From contig NZ_JAPSLI010000006.1 of the NCBI RefSeq assembly GCF_031180975.1, positions 124,001 to 188,000 of the forward strand: 64,000 nt of DNA, given 5' to 3'. The DNA comes from Microbacterium sp. GTDB taxonomy: Bacteria; Actinomycetota; Actinomycetes; Actinomycetales; Microbacteriaceae. Below are positions 8,105-16,009 of this stretch, piece by piece. The position numbers were made by a program, and so were the translations under genes. Position 1 is the stretch's first letter, and every line of letters begins with the position of its first letter. Below the pieces are notes generated by a model. The model saw only the letters and a program-made list of their open reading frames with translations, was not told the DNA's origin and searched no databases.

Positions 8105-9153
8105 CAGAACTCCTCTGGGTGTCGTGGTGGTACGGGTGGCGCGAGGCTCCGGTCGGCGACGAAGCAGGCGACCGGGTGCCCGGGAACGTGGCCGGAGACC
8201 GTCCGCAGCTCGGGCCGCATGATCGCGCAGCCCTCCTCGGCCCACGGGCACCGGGTGCGGAAGGTGCAGCCCGACGGCGGCGAGATAGGGCTGGGGACCT
8301 CACCGGTGAGGCCGGAGGATCCCGGAGGGCGCGGGTCGTCGATGCTCGGCTCCGCGGCGATGAGTGCCCAGGTGTAGGGGTGCAACGGCTCGCGCAGCAC
8401 GTGGTCCACCGGGCCGTACTCGACGATACGGCCCAGGTACATCACGGCCACGTCCGAGCACAGGCCCCGTACGGCGCCGAGATCGTGCGAGATGAAGATC
8501 ATCGAGAATCCGATCTCGGCCTGCAGGCGCCGCAGCAGCAGCATCACCGAGGCCTGCACCGAGACGTCGAGCGCGGCGAGAGGCTCGTCGAGCAGGAGGA
8601 TCTCCGGCCGCAGGGCGAGAGCACGGGCGATGCCCAGACGCTGGCGCTGGCCGCCGGAGAGCCCTCGGGGCCGGCTGTCGAGCACGCTCACGGGCAGCTC
8701 CACCATCCCGACGAGCTCCCGCACCCGCGCCTCGACCGCCTCGCCGGGCACCATGTCGTGGACGACCAGAAGCTCCCGCAGCATGCTCCGGATGGTCCGC
8801 CGCGGGTTCAGCGACGACGCCGGGTCCTGGAAGACCATCTGCACCCGGCGGCTGGTGCGCCGGTTGCGCCGGGCGGTCAGGGGGGCACCTTCCAGACGGA
8901 TGCTCCCCTCGGTCGGCTCGGCGAGCCCGGCGATGGCTCGGGCCAGGGTCGACTTCCCCGAGCCGGACTCGCCGACGATGCCGAGGGACGAGCCGCGCGG
9001 CAGCGAGAGCCTCACGTCGTCGACGGCGCTCAGCACCAACGGCCGGCGCCGGAACAGCGGCCCGCGGTGACCGACCGTGAAGCGGACAGAGAGATCCTCG
9101 ACGGTCAGGGCGTCGACGGTGGAGGCGGGTGCCGTGGCCGGCGGCAGTGTCAT
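8104..9153 (-). CDS. Oligopeptide/nickel-type ABC transporter ATPase (DppF-like)
   Basis: A 349-residue ATP-binding protein. Walker A is GESGSGKST near residue 61, the signature is LSGGQRQRLGIARAL and Walker B is ILLLDEP; the C-terminal extension has the HPYTWALI motif and a cysteine cluster (GCTFRTRCPWAEEGC) typical of oligopeptide-type ATPases, some of which carry an iron-sulfur cluster there. The start at 9153 is chosen because it overlaps the stop of the companion ATPase by 4 bp; the 30 extra upstream codons look non-coding. It pairs with the next ATPase to energise the two permeases of this operon. Confidence 0.92.
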   Translation of the reverse strand: MTLPPATAPASTVDALTVEDLSVRFTVGHRGPLFRRRPLVLSAVDDVRLSLPRGSSLGIVGESGSGKSTLARAIAGLAEPTEGSIRLEGAPLTARRNRRTSRRVQMVFQDPASSLNPRRTIRSMLRELLVVHDMVPGEAVEARVRELVGMVELPVSVLDSRPRGLSGGQRQRLGIARALALRPEILLLDEPLAALDVSVQASVMLLLRRLQAEIGFSMIFISHDLGAVRGLCSDVAVMYLGRIVEYGPVDHVLREPLHPYTWALIAAEPSIDDPRPPGSSGLTGEVPSPISPPSGCTFRTRCPWAEEGCAIMRPELRTVSGHVPGHPVACFVADRSLAPPVPPRHPEEF

Positions 9154-10085
9154 GAGTTCACCGCCGTGAGTTCGAGCGTGCGGACGCAGGCGTCGGCCCG
9201 CTGGTCGTTCACACCGGCGAGGTCGTAGGTCATGGTGCGGCACACCTCATTCGCGTGGGGGCAACGGGGGGCGAACCTACAGCCGTCGGGGAACGATCCC
9301 GGAGTCGGCGGCTGACCGCCGATCGGCCGCGCCCCGGCCGGGCTGGTCCGGGTCCTGCTCGACTCGAGCAGCGCCCTCGTGTACGGATGTCGCGGTTCGC
9401 GGAGCACGTCGCGCGTCGGGCCCGTCTCGACGATCTGCCCGGCGTACATCACCGCGACGCGCTGGCACAAGGTCGCCACGACGGCGAGGTCGTGCGTCAC
9501 GAAGACGAGGGCGACGTTCCTCTCCTGGCGCAGGCGGTCGAGCAGGCCGAGCACCTGGTCCTGCACGGTCACGTCGAGCGCGGTGGTCGGCTCGTCGCAG
9601 AGCAGGATCGAGGGCTCATGCGCGAGGGCCATCGCGATCACCGCGCGCTGCCGCAGTCCGCCCGAGAGCTCGTGCGGCCACATCCGAGCGCGCCGTGCCG
9701 GATCGGTCATCCCGACCTCGGTGAGCAGCGCGACTGCGGCGGCCCTGGCGTCCCGCCGCGAGCAACGGCGAGTCGCCTGCACGACGTCGGCGATGGCGTC
9801 GCCGACGCGTCGAGTGGGGTTCAGCGCGGTGAGCGGCTCCTGGAAGATCATCGCCATCCGCGCGCCGCCGGTCACGACGTCGCCGCCGGTCTTCGCCACC
9901 CCCGGAGGCAGCACGCCGGCGACGGCCCGGAGGGAGAGGCTCTTGCCCGAGCCCGACTCGCCCACGAGTCCCAGCGACTCCCCGGGGGCGACCGAGAAGC
10001 TGAAATCGGTCACCGTCGGCGTCAGCGCCGACCCGTTGCGGACGGCGACCCGCAGGCCGGCGACCTCGAGGGCTGCCGCGGTCAC
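9150..10085 (-). CDS. Oligopeptide/nickel-type ABC transporter ATPase (DppD-like)
   Basis: A 311-residue ATPase, companion of the DppF-like subunit. Walker A is GESGSGKSL, Q-loop FQEPLTALNP, signature LSGGLRQRAVIAMAL, Walker B ILLCDEPTTALD. The C-terminus again has HPYTRALL and a Cys-containing CRFAPRCPHANEVC segment. I place the start at the GTG at 10083-10085, which forms a GTGA overlap with the stop of the permease gene; the longer upstream frame only reflects antisense-free readthrough of the permease gene. The product acts at the inner face of the membrane. Confidence 0.9.
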   Translation of the reverse strand: MTAAALEVAGLRVAVRNGSALTPTVTDFSFSVAPGESLGLVGESGSGKSLSLRAVAGVLPPGVAKTGGDVVTGGARMAMIFQEPLTALNPTRRVGDAIADVVQATRRCSRRDARAAAVALLTEVGMTDPARRARMWPHELSGGLRQRAVIAMALAHEPSILLCDEPTTALDVTVQDQVLGLLDRLRQERNVALVFVTHDLAVVATLCQRVAVMYAGQIVETGPTRDVLREPRHPYTRALLESSRTRTSPAGARPIGGQPPTPGSFPDGCRFAPRCPHANEVCRTMTYDLAGVNDQRADACVRTLELTAVNS

Positions 10086-10942
10086 ACCCGGCTCCAATCG
10101 TCGAGCGCGTCGCTGATGAGCGAGAAGGCGGTGGCGGCGAGCACGATCATCAGACCCGGGAACGCGGTCAGCCACCACGCCGACTGCACGAACAGACGAC
10201 CCTGGTTGATCATGAGGCCCCACTCCGGGGTGGGCGGCGCGACCCCGAGCCCAAGGAAGGACAGCCCCGAGAGCAGGATGAGCGCGAGCACGGCATCGGA
10301 GGCCAGGTACACGATGACCTGCGGAAGCGCGTTGGGCAGGACGTGCCGGAGGGCCACGCGGGGGCCGCCCAGCCCGCCCACACGCGCGGCGTGCACGTAG
10401 TCCATCTCACGGATCACGAGCACCTGCGATCGCACCAGGCGCGCATAGGCGACCCAGTTGATGATGGCAATCGCCGCCAGGAACGCGCCGATGCCCGGGC
10501 CGATGATGAAGACCACCACCACCATGAGGACGTAGCTGGGGAATGCCTGCAGCAGATCTCCGATGCGCATCACGATCGCGTCGGAGAGCCGCCCGCCGTA
10601 CCCGGCGAGCAGTCCCAGCAGGGTCCCGGCGATCATCGGCAGCAGGGCCGCCCCCATGGCCAGCGGGATGTTGAGCGTCGTGGCGGCCAGCGCGCGCACG
10701 AGCACGGAACGGCCCAGGTCGTCGGTGCCGAAGGGGTGCTGCAGCGAGGGCGGGAGAAGGCGCTGTCCGAGGTCCTGGACCACCGGGTCCCCGGTGAGGT
10801 TGACGATCACTCCGGCGATGAGCATCGCCGCGATGATGGTGACCCCGATCGAGAGCTTGCGCGAGCGGACGCGCCTTCGCCTGGCGCCGCTGAATCCGGG
10901 GCGGCCGATCAGCTGCCAGACGGACTGGGTGTTCGCAGTCAT
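10082..10942 (-). CDS. Peptide/nickel-type ABC transporter permease (DppC-like)
   Basis: A 286-residue membrane protein with about six hydrophobic segments. It has the family N-terminus in which a cytoplasmic basic stretch (residues 15-30) precedes the first membrane helix, the HPFGTDDLGRSVL motif, and the EAA-loop region around A-A-R-V-G-G-L-G-G-P that contacts the ATPases. The ATG at 10940-10942 overlaps the stop of the DppB-like gene by 4 bp. It forms the translocation pore together with the DppB-like subunit. Confidence 0.92.
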   Translation of the reverse strand: MTANTQSVWQLIGRPGFSGARRRRVRSRKLSIGVTIIAAMLIAGVIVNLTGDPVVQDLGQRLLPPSLQHPFGTDDLGRSVLVRALAATTLNIPLAMGAALLPMIAGTLLGLLAGYGGRLSDAIVMRIGDLLQAFPSYVLMVVVVFIIGPGIGAFLAAIAIINWVAYARLVRSQVLVIREMDYVHAARVGGLGGPRVALRHVLPNALPQVIVYLASDAVLALILLSGLSFLGLGVAPPTPEWGLMINQGRLFVQSAWWLTAFPGLMIVLAATAFSLISDALDDWSRV

Positions 10943-11883
10943 CGCTGCCTCGCTCTCGGGTCGACCAGGGAGAGGAGGACGTCGGCGAGCAGATACACGA
11001 GGATGATCAACGTCCCGAGGACGAGGACGATCCCCTGCACGAGGTTCGCGTCGCGATTGGACACCGCGTTCACGAGCACCTGGCCGAGTCCGGGAAGGTT
11101 GAATGCCGTCTCGACGACGACCGTTCCGCCCAGCAGGAACCCGACGATCACCGCCATCAGGGGGATGCTGGGCAGCAGGCCGTTGCGGATGACGTACGCC
11201 CAGAGAAGGCGGCCGCGACCCACGCCGATGGCGCGCGCGGACAGCACGTAGTCGGACCCGAGCACCTCCAGGAGCGAGGAGCGGAGACTCCTCACCAGGA
11301 TGGGCGACACGGAGAGCGACAGCGTCACGGCGGGCAGGATCACGGCGTTGAGCTGGCGGTCGAACCCGGCTGCCGGCCATCCGCCGACCGGGAACAGCCC
11401 GGTGGGCAGGGCCACCAGCACGATGAGCATCAGCGCGATCCAGAAGGTGGGCAGCGCCAGCCCGCCCACCGAGAACACACGGGCGATGCCGTCCGCGATG
11501 CCTCCGGGCCGGCGAGCGGCGAGCAGGGCCAGCGACAGCGAGACGGCGAGGGTGAGCAGGAGAGCGACGACCGCGAGTGCGCCGGTGACCGCGGCCGCCT
11601 TGCTCACGATGTCCAGCACCGGCGAGCTGCCGGTCAGGTTGTAACCGAAGTCGCCGCGGACGGCACGGCCGACGTAGAGGAAGTACTGCATCCAGACCGG
11701 CTCATCCAGGCCCATCGACGAACGCACCCGCTCGATGGTCTCGGCGCTGGCACGGGGCCCGGCGAGGACCCGGGCGGGATCGCCGGGCACCATGCGCAGC
11801 ATGAGGAAGGTCAGCAGGCTGACCATGAGGACGGAGGGGATCGCCTGGAGCACCCGCCACCCGATGAACCGGAACTGTCTCAT
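10939..11883 (-). CDS. Peptide/nickel-type ABC transporter permease (DppB-like)
   Basis: A 314-residue inner-membrane permease with about six hydrophobic segments. The N-terminal R-F-I-G-W-R-V-L-Q-A-I-P stretch, RMVPGDPARVL and the C-terminal NLPGLGQVLVNAVSNRDA motif are hallmarks of DppB/OppB subunits. The start ATG is at 11881-11883. A 47-bp gap separates it from the substrate-binding protein gene, the only gap of that size inside the operon, and may allow separate levels of the binding protein. Confidence 0.92.
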   Translation of the reverse strand: MRQFRFIGWRVLQAIPSVLMVSLLTFLMLRMVPGDPARVLAGPRASAETIERVRSSMGLDEPVWMQYFLYVGRAVRGDFGYNLTGSSPVLDIVSKAAAVTGALAVVALLLTLAVSLSLALLAARRPGGIADGIARVFSVGGLALPTFWIALMLIVLVALPTGLFPVGGWPAAGFDRQLNAVILPAVTLSLSVSPILVRSLRSSLLEVLGSDYVLSARAIGVGRGRLLWAYVIRNGLLPSIPLMAVIVGFLLGGTVVVETAFNLPGLGQVLVNAVSNRDANLVQGIVLVLGTLIILVYLLADVLLSLVDPRARQR

Positions 11884-11930
11884 TGGTCTCGTCGGTCTCG
11901 AATCGGTCGCCTGTTATCGGAGGGGAGGGG

Positions 11931-13478
11931 TCAGTCCGCCAGGGTGTCGAAGTAGAACGTGCGGTAGAGCAGCGGTTCGAATCCCTTCACCCACGGCTGC
12001 GAGGCGTACTTCGTGCCGGTGTTGAGCAGGCCGATCATCCCGTTGTCGGTGGTGAGGAAGTCCTGCACCGCGCGCACATGCTTCTCCTGCTCCTCGGGAT
12101 CGACCGTCGAGATGCCGGCCAGGAACTCGTCGTCCATGGTGGTGGAGGTCGATCCGGTCCAGCCGTACTGCACGGCCATCCATCCGATGGGGTCGAAGAT
12201 CGACGGGGAGATCGCCGAGGGGCTGGTCAAGGTGAGCTCGAACTGACTCTCGCCCATCCGGGCGTACAGCGTGTTGTTGTCGGTGTTCTCCAGCTTCACC
12301 GTAATCCCCACTGCCGCCGCCTGCTGCTTGATGGTCTGGGCCATGATGTCCGACCGGTGGTCGGAGGGGTCGTAGAGCAGCGTGAAGGTCAGGTTCGCGA
12401 CCCCCGACTCCTCGATCAGCCGCGCCGCGCGCTCGGGATCGTAGGTGTGGGGCGTGGTCGGGGCCACCCAGCCCGGCACGTTGATCGGGAGCACGCCCTC
12501 GGCGGGTACCGCGGTGTCCTCCAGAGTGATCGCGAGCGACTCGCGGTCGAGGGCGAGGGACAGCGCCTGCCGGATCCCGGGGTTGTCGAGGCCGGGCACG
12601 GTCATGTTGACCAGGAGGGCGTGCAGCTGCGTGGGGACGGTCTCGACGATGACGTCCTCAGGCAGCTGAGTCGCTGTCGCGGAGTCGATCTCGTCGAGCA
12701 GGTCGATGTTGCCGGCCTGAAACTCGAGCGCCCGCTGGTTGGTGTCGGCGATGGTCCGGATGACCACCTCGTCCAGAGGCGGTTCGCCGTCCCAGCCGTA
12801 GTAGTGCTCGTTGGGCACGAGCGTGATCCGCTCCGAGGTGCCCATCGGGTCCTCCCAGGAGGCGACCGCGTAGGGACCGGCGCCGATCGGCTTCTGGAAG
12901 AACGCCTCCTTGGACATGCCGGCGTAGTTGGCCGGGTAGATCAGGGAGGTGCACCACGTCAGCAGCGCGGGCAGGAACGCATCGGTCTGCTTCATGACGA
13001 TCTTGACGGTCGTCTCGTCGACGGCCTCGGCGCGCTCGATGTTCGCGTAGTAGCTGCCGGAGAAGTCGCCGGCGATCCACTCGTTGATCGAGAAGGCCAC
13101 GTCCTCCGGGGTGACCGGCTCCCCATTGCTGAAGGCCGCGTCGTCACGGATGGTCAGCACGTAGGCCTTCTCCGCCTCGTTCCATTCCCACTCGGTGGCG
13201 AGGCCCGGCGCGAGGCCGTCGCCCTCAGGGACCTCGATGCGCAGGAGGGTGTCGTAAACCGCGGCGTTGATCGGGATGGACGTGTCGATGCACTTGTCCC
13301 CCTCCCACCCGTTCGAGGCGGCGGGCCGCGCCCAGGTGATGGTGCCGGGGTGCGGCGAGTCGGGATCGTCAGCGCCGCCCTGGGCGCTCGAGCTGCTCGT
13401 GCAGCCGGCCAGCATGGCCCCCGCGAGCGCGATGCCGGTTGCTGCGACGAGTGCACGGGACGGAGAGAGGTGGCGCAT
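11931..13478 (-). CDS. ABC transporter substrate-binding lipoprotein (peptide/nickel SBP family 5)
   Basis: A 515-residue exported solute-binding protein. The N-terminus is a lipoprotein signal peptide with the lipobox L-A-G-C and the lipid-modified Cys at residue 26. The mature part has the family-5 fold, with the PGLATEWEWNE and ALSLALDRESLA stretches typical of oligopeptide, dipeptide and nickel binding proteins. AAAGGAG lies 6 nt before the ATG. It is the first gene of the operon that continues into the permeases, ATPases and ureide/hydantoin enzymes, so its ligand is probably the substrate of that pathway, for example an N-carbamoyl or hydantoin derivative or a peptide; this is inference. 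Confidence 0.92.
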   Translation of the reverse strand: MRHLSPSRALVAATGIALAGAMLAGCTSSSSAQGGADDPDSPHPGTITWARPAASNGWEGDKCIDTSIPINAAVYDTLLRIEVPEGDGLAPGLATEWEWNEAEKAYVLTIRDDAAFSNGEPVTPEDVAFSINEWIAGDFSGSYYANIERAEAVDETTVKIVMKQTDAFLPALLTWCTSLIYPANYAGMSKEAFFQKPIGAGPYAVASWEDPMGTSERITLVPNEHYYGWDGEPPLDEVVIRTIADTNQRALEFQAGNIDLLDEIDSATATQLPEDVIVETVPTQLHALLVNMTVPGLDNPGIRQALSLALDRESLAITLEDTAVPAEGVLPINVPGWVAPTTPHTYDPERAARLIEESGVANLTFTLLYDPSDHRSDIMAQTIKQQAAAVGITVKLENTDNNTLYARMGESQFELTLTSPSAISPSIFDPIGWMAVQYGWTGSTSTTMDDEFLAGISTVDPEEQEKHVRAVQDFLTTDNGMIGLLNTGTKYASQPWVKGFEPLLYRTFYFDTLAD

Positions 13479-13524
13479 GGGGAACTCCTTTGTTCTTGCG
13501 TCCGGGTAAACGCCATGTTACCTC

Positions 13525-13552
13525 TAGGAAACTCCGTTTGCATATAGGAAAC
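13525..13552. promoter_or_regulatory. Repeated TAGGAAAC element in the operon promoter
   Basis: Two exact copies of TAGGAAAC start at 13525 and 13545, 20 bp apart, which places them on the same face of the helix. AAAC-TCC-GTTT and GTTT-N9-AAAC inverted arrangements overlap them. They lie 47-74 bp upstream of the binding-protein start codon, where an operator would be expected. The binding factor is unknown; the XRE-cupin protein of this locus is the nearest candidate. Confidence 0.45.
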
Positions 13553-13590
13553 CTTGATTCACGGGCAACGGATCGCCCGCGCGGGTGACG

Positions 13591-14256
13591 TCAGCCGGCG
13601 TACCGCCGGCACCACTCGTACATCACGATCGCGGCCGCAGCGCTGGCGTTGATCGAGCGCGTCGAGCCGTACTGGGTGATCTCGATGTGGCCGGATGCCG
13701 CCGCGAGCGCCTCCGCCGACAGCCCTGGCCCCTCCTGCCCGAACAGCAGCACGCAGCGCTCCGGCAGGTCGGCCCGGTCGACGGGCACGGCCTCGCCGAC
13801 GTTGTCGACGGCGATGATCGGGATGCCCGCTTCCCGCGCCCAGCTGGCGAACGTCGCGACATCCTCGTGGTGCACCACGTGCTGGTAGCGGTCGGTGACC
13901 ATCGCCCCGCGTCGGTTCCACCGCCGCCGCCCGATGATGTGCACGGTGTCGGCGAGGAACGCGTTCGCGCTGCGCACGATCGAGCCGATGTTCATGTCGT
14001 GCTGCCAGTTCTCGATCGCGACGTGGAACGGATGCCGTCGGGTGTCCAGATCCGCGACGATCGCCTCCATCCGCCAGTACCGGTACCGGTCGATCACGTT
14101 GCGGGTGTCGCCGTGCGCGAGCAGCTCTGGGTCGTACCAGTCGCCCTCCGGCCACGGCCCCTCCCACGGTCCCGCGCCGTAGCCGGGCTGGGCGGCCGAA
14201 CCCGCCGGCGGGCCCGCATCCGGGCCCGCATCCGGGTCGCGGGTCTCGTCGTGCAT
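13591..14256 (-). CDS. SpoU/TrmH-family RNA 2'-O-methyltransferase
   Basis: A 221-residue SPOUT-fold methyltransferase. The three SpoU motifs are clear: motif 1 NIGSIVRSANAF, motif 2 LLFGQEGPGLS and motif 3 ITQYGSTRSINASAAAAIVM, which form the trefoil knot that binds S-adenosylmethionine. About 70 residues rich in Pro, Gly and Asp precede the domain and may be disordered. Members methylate ribose 2'-hydroxyls in tRNA or rRNA; the exact site cannot be told. The start at 14256 has TAGCCT six bases upstream and no Shine-Dalgarno, so the message is probably leaderless. Confidence 0.88.
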   Translation of the reverse strand: MHDETRDPDAGPDAGPPAGSAAQPGYGAGPWEGPWPEGDWYDPELLAHGDTRNVIDRYRYWRMEAIVADLDTRRHPFHVAIENWQHDMNIGSIVRSANAFLADTVHIIGRRRWNRRGAMVTDRYQHVVHHEDVATFASWAREAGIPIIAVDNVGEAVPVDRADLPERCVLLFGQEGPGLSAEALAAASGHIEITQYGSTRSINASAAAAIVMYEWCRRYAG

Positions 14257-14262
14257 CCGGCA

Positions 14263-14268
14263 AGGCTA
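14263..14268 (-). promoter_or_regulatory. -10 hexamer of a leaderless promoter (SpoU methyltransferase)
   Basis: Read on the minus strand the hexamer is TAGCCT, exactly 6 nt before the ATG at 14256. This spacing puts the transcription start at or next to the start codon. The same layout recurs at many core genes in the window. Confidence 0.5.
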
Positions 14269-14295
14269 TCGCGGGCGCAGGCGCGCCTGAGGCGC

Positions 14296-14313
14296 TTTTC
14301 GGCACCCCGAAAA
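14296..14313. promoter_or_regulatory. MntR/DtxR-type operator palindrome, upstream copy
   Basis: TTTTCGG-CACC-CCGAAAA is an inverted repeat with 7-bp arms. It covers the -35 position of the promoter whose -10 (TATCAT) is at 14319-14324. Its arms match those of the second palindrome 27 bp downstream, and the regulator gene at the end of the operon encodes a DtxR/MntR-family protein. Confidence 0.65.
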
Positions 14314-14323
14314 CTGGCTATCA

Positions 14324-14339
14324 TTTCGGCATGCCGAAA
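14324..14339. promoter_or_regulatory. MntR/DtxR-type operator palindrome overlapping the start codon
   Basis: TTTCGGCATGCCGAAA is a perfect 16-bp palindrome centred on the ATG of the binding-protein gene. With the -10 hexamer TATCAT at 14319-14324, six bases before the ATG, the site would also cover the transcription start. Occupation by a metal-loaded repressor would block initiation directly. Confidence 0.7.
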
Positions 14340-15272
14340 AATGTCCTCCGCACCCTCGCCGGGGTCGTCCTGGCAACGGCGTTGGCCGGCTCGGCTGCGG
14401 CCTGCACCGGCGGCGCCTCTCGCTCCGGGGCGGGCGGCTCGGGGGCTGAGCGCCCCGTCGTGCTGACGACCTTCACCGTGCTGGCCGACATCGCCGAGAA
14501 TGTCGCCGGCGAGCATCTGACCGTGCAGTCCATCACGAAGCCGGGCGCCGAGATCCACGGCTACGAGCCCACCCCCCGTGACATCGCCAGGGCGTCCGAG
14601 GCGGATCTCATCCTCGACAACGGACTGAACCTCGAGGCATGGTTCGGCCAGTTCGTGGAGTCCGTCGACGTTCCCCACGTCGTGGTCTCCGAGGGCGTCG
14701 AGCCGATCGACATCTCCGAGGACGCCTACGCCGGCAAGCCCAACCCGCACGCGTGGATGAGCCCCCTGAACGTGCGGATCTACGTCGACAACATGGTCGA
14801 GGCCTTCAAAGAGCTCGACCCCGCCCACGCCGACGATTTCGCCCGCAACGGCGAGGCCTACAAGGCCCAGTTGCAGGCCGTGCGCGACGAGCTGGTCGCC
14901 GAGCTCGCAACGCTCCCCGAGCACCAGCGCGCGCTCGTCACCTGCGAGGGCGCGTTCTCGTACCTGGCTCGGGATGCCGGACTCACCGAGGCGTACATCT
15001 GGCCGGTCAACGCCGAACAGCAGGCCACCCCGCAGCAGATCACCCGCGCGATCGCGTTCGTGGAGCAGAACGACGTCCCCGCCGTTTTCTGCGAGTCCAC
15101 CGTGTCGGACAAGCCGATGCGGCAGGTGGTCGAAGCTACGGGCGCCGCGTTCGGCGGCATCCTGTACGTCGATTCGCTGTCTGAGGCGGACGGCCCCGTC
15201 CCCACCTATCTCGACCTGATCCGGCACGATGCCGACACCATCGTGGACGCCCTCACCGGCGGTGCGTCATGA
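14331..15272 (+). CDS. Manganese/zinc-type ABC transporter substrate-binding lipoprotein
   Basis: A 313-residue cluster A-I metal-binding protein. A signal peptide ends in the lipobox S-A-A-A-C with Cys25 as lipid anchor. The four metal ligands expected for Mn/Zn binding are His76 (EIHGYEPTP), His140 (NPHAWMSP), Glu206 (CEGAFSY) and Asp281 (YVDSLS), spaced as in PsaA-type proteins. No His-rich loop is present, which favours manganese over zinc. The ATG overlaps an operator palindrome and has no ribosome binding site, so the message appears leaderless. ATGA overlap with the ATPase gene downstream. Confidence 0.9.
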   Translation: MPKNVLRTLAGVVLATALAGSAAACTGGASRSGAGGSGAERPVVLTTFTVLADIAENVAGEHLTVQSITKPGAEIHGYEPTPRDIARASEADLILDNGLNLEAWFGQFVESVDVPHVVVSEGVEPIDISEDAYAGKPNPHAWMSPLNVRIYVDNMVEAFKELDPAHADDFARNGEAYKAQLQAVRDELVAELATLPEHQRALVTCEGAFSYLARDAGLTEAYIWPVNAEQQATPQQITRAIAFVEQNDVPAVFCESTVSDKPMRQVVEATGAAFGGILYVDSLSEADGPVPTYLDLIRHDADTIVDALTGGAS

Positions 15273-16009
15273 CCGCAGACGCCATCGAGACGTCCGGGGT
15301 CGGCGTCCGCTACGGCGACGTCGTCGCCCTCGAAGACGTGTCGCTGCGGATCCCGTTCGGCACCGTGACCGCGCTGGTGGGCATGAACGGCTCCGGCAAA
15401 TCCACCCTGTTCAAGGCCCTCACCGGCATGGTCAGGCCCGCTGGCGGCCGCGTGCTGCTCGACGGCACGCCGCCGTCCGAAGCTCGCCGGCGGCGCCTGA
15501 TCGGATACGTGCCGCAGAGCGAGGCGGTCGACTGGGCGTTTCCGGTGTCGGTCCGCGACGTCGTCATGATGGGCAGGTACGGGCACCTGGGATTCACCCG
15601 CCGCCCCCGCCGGGAGGACCGCGAGATCGTCGACCGCGCCCTGGAGCGGGTCGAGCTGTCCGACCTCGCCGACCGCCAGATCGGGCGGCTCTCCGGCGGG
15701 CAGCGCAAGCGCGTGTTCGTCGCCCGAGGCATCGCGCAGGACGCCCGCATCCTGCTGCTGGACGAGCCGTTCGCCGGCGTCGACAAGAAGTCGGAGGCGA
15801 TGATCATCCGCCTGCTGCGCGAATCGGCCGCCGAGGGGCGCACCGTCCTCGTCTCCAGCCACGACCTGCACGCCCTCCCGGGCCTGGCAGATGCCGCCGT
15901 GCTGCTGCTGCGGAAGGTGCTGTTCCACGGCTCCGTCGCCGACGCCCTGCGGCCGGAGCAACTCGCCCGCGCCTTCGGGCTCGACATCCTCGGACGGGAG
16001 GGCTCATGA
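15269..16009 (+). CDS. Manganese/iron-type ABC transporter ATPase
   Basis: A 246-residue ATPase. Walker A GMNGSGKST, signature LSGGQRKRVFVARGI and Walker B ILLLDEPFAGVD are intact. The Q-loop region PQSEAVDWAFPV is typical of Mn/Fe transporters of the MntB/SitB/ScaC group. Start and stop overlap the neighbouring genes by 4 bp. It powers uptake through the downstream permease. Confidence 0.92.
   Translation: MTADAIETSGVGVRYGDVVALEDVSLRIPFGTVTALVGMNGSGKSTLFKALTGMVRPAGGRVLLDGTPPSEARRRRLIGYVPQSEAVDWAFPVSVRDVVMMGRYGHLGFTRRPRREDREIVDRALERVELSDLADRQIGRLSGGQRKRVFVARGIAQDARILLLDEPFAGVDKKSEAMIIRLLRESAAEGRTVLVSSHDLHALPGLADAAVLLLRKVLFHGSVADALRPEQLARAFGLDILGREGS

Noticed and set aside
11883..13547. Plus-strand 554-codon frame
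   Set aside because: Lies exactly opposite the binding-protein gene, which has a lipobox and family motifs.
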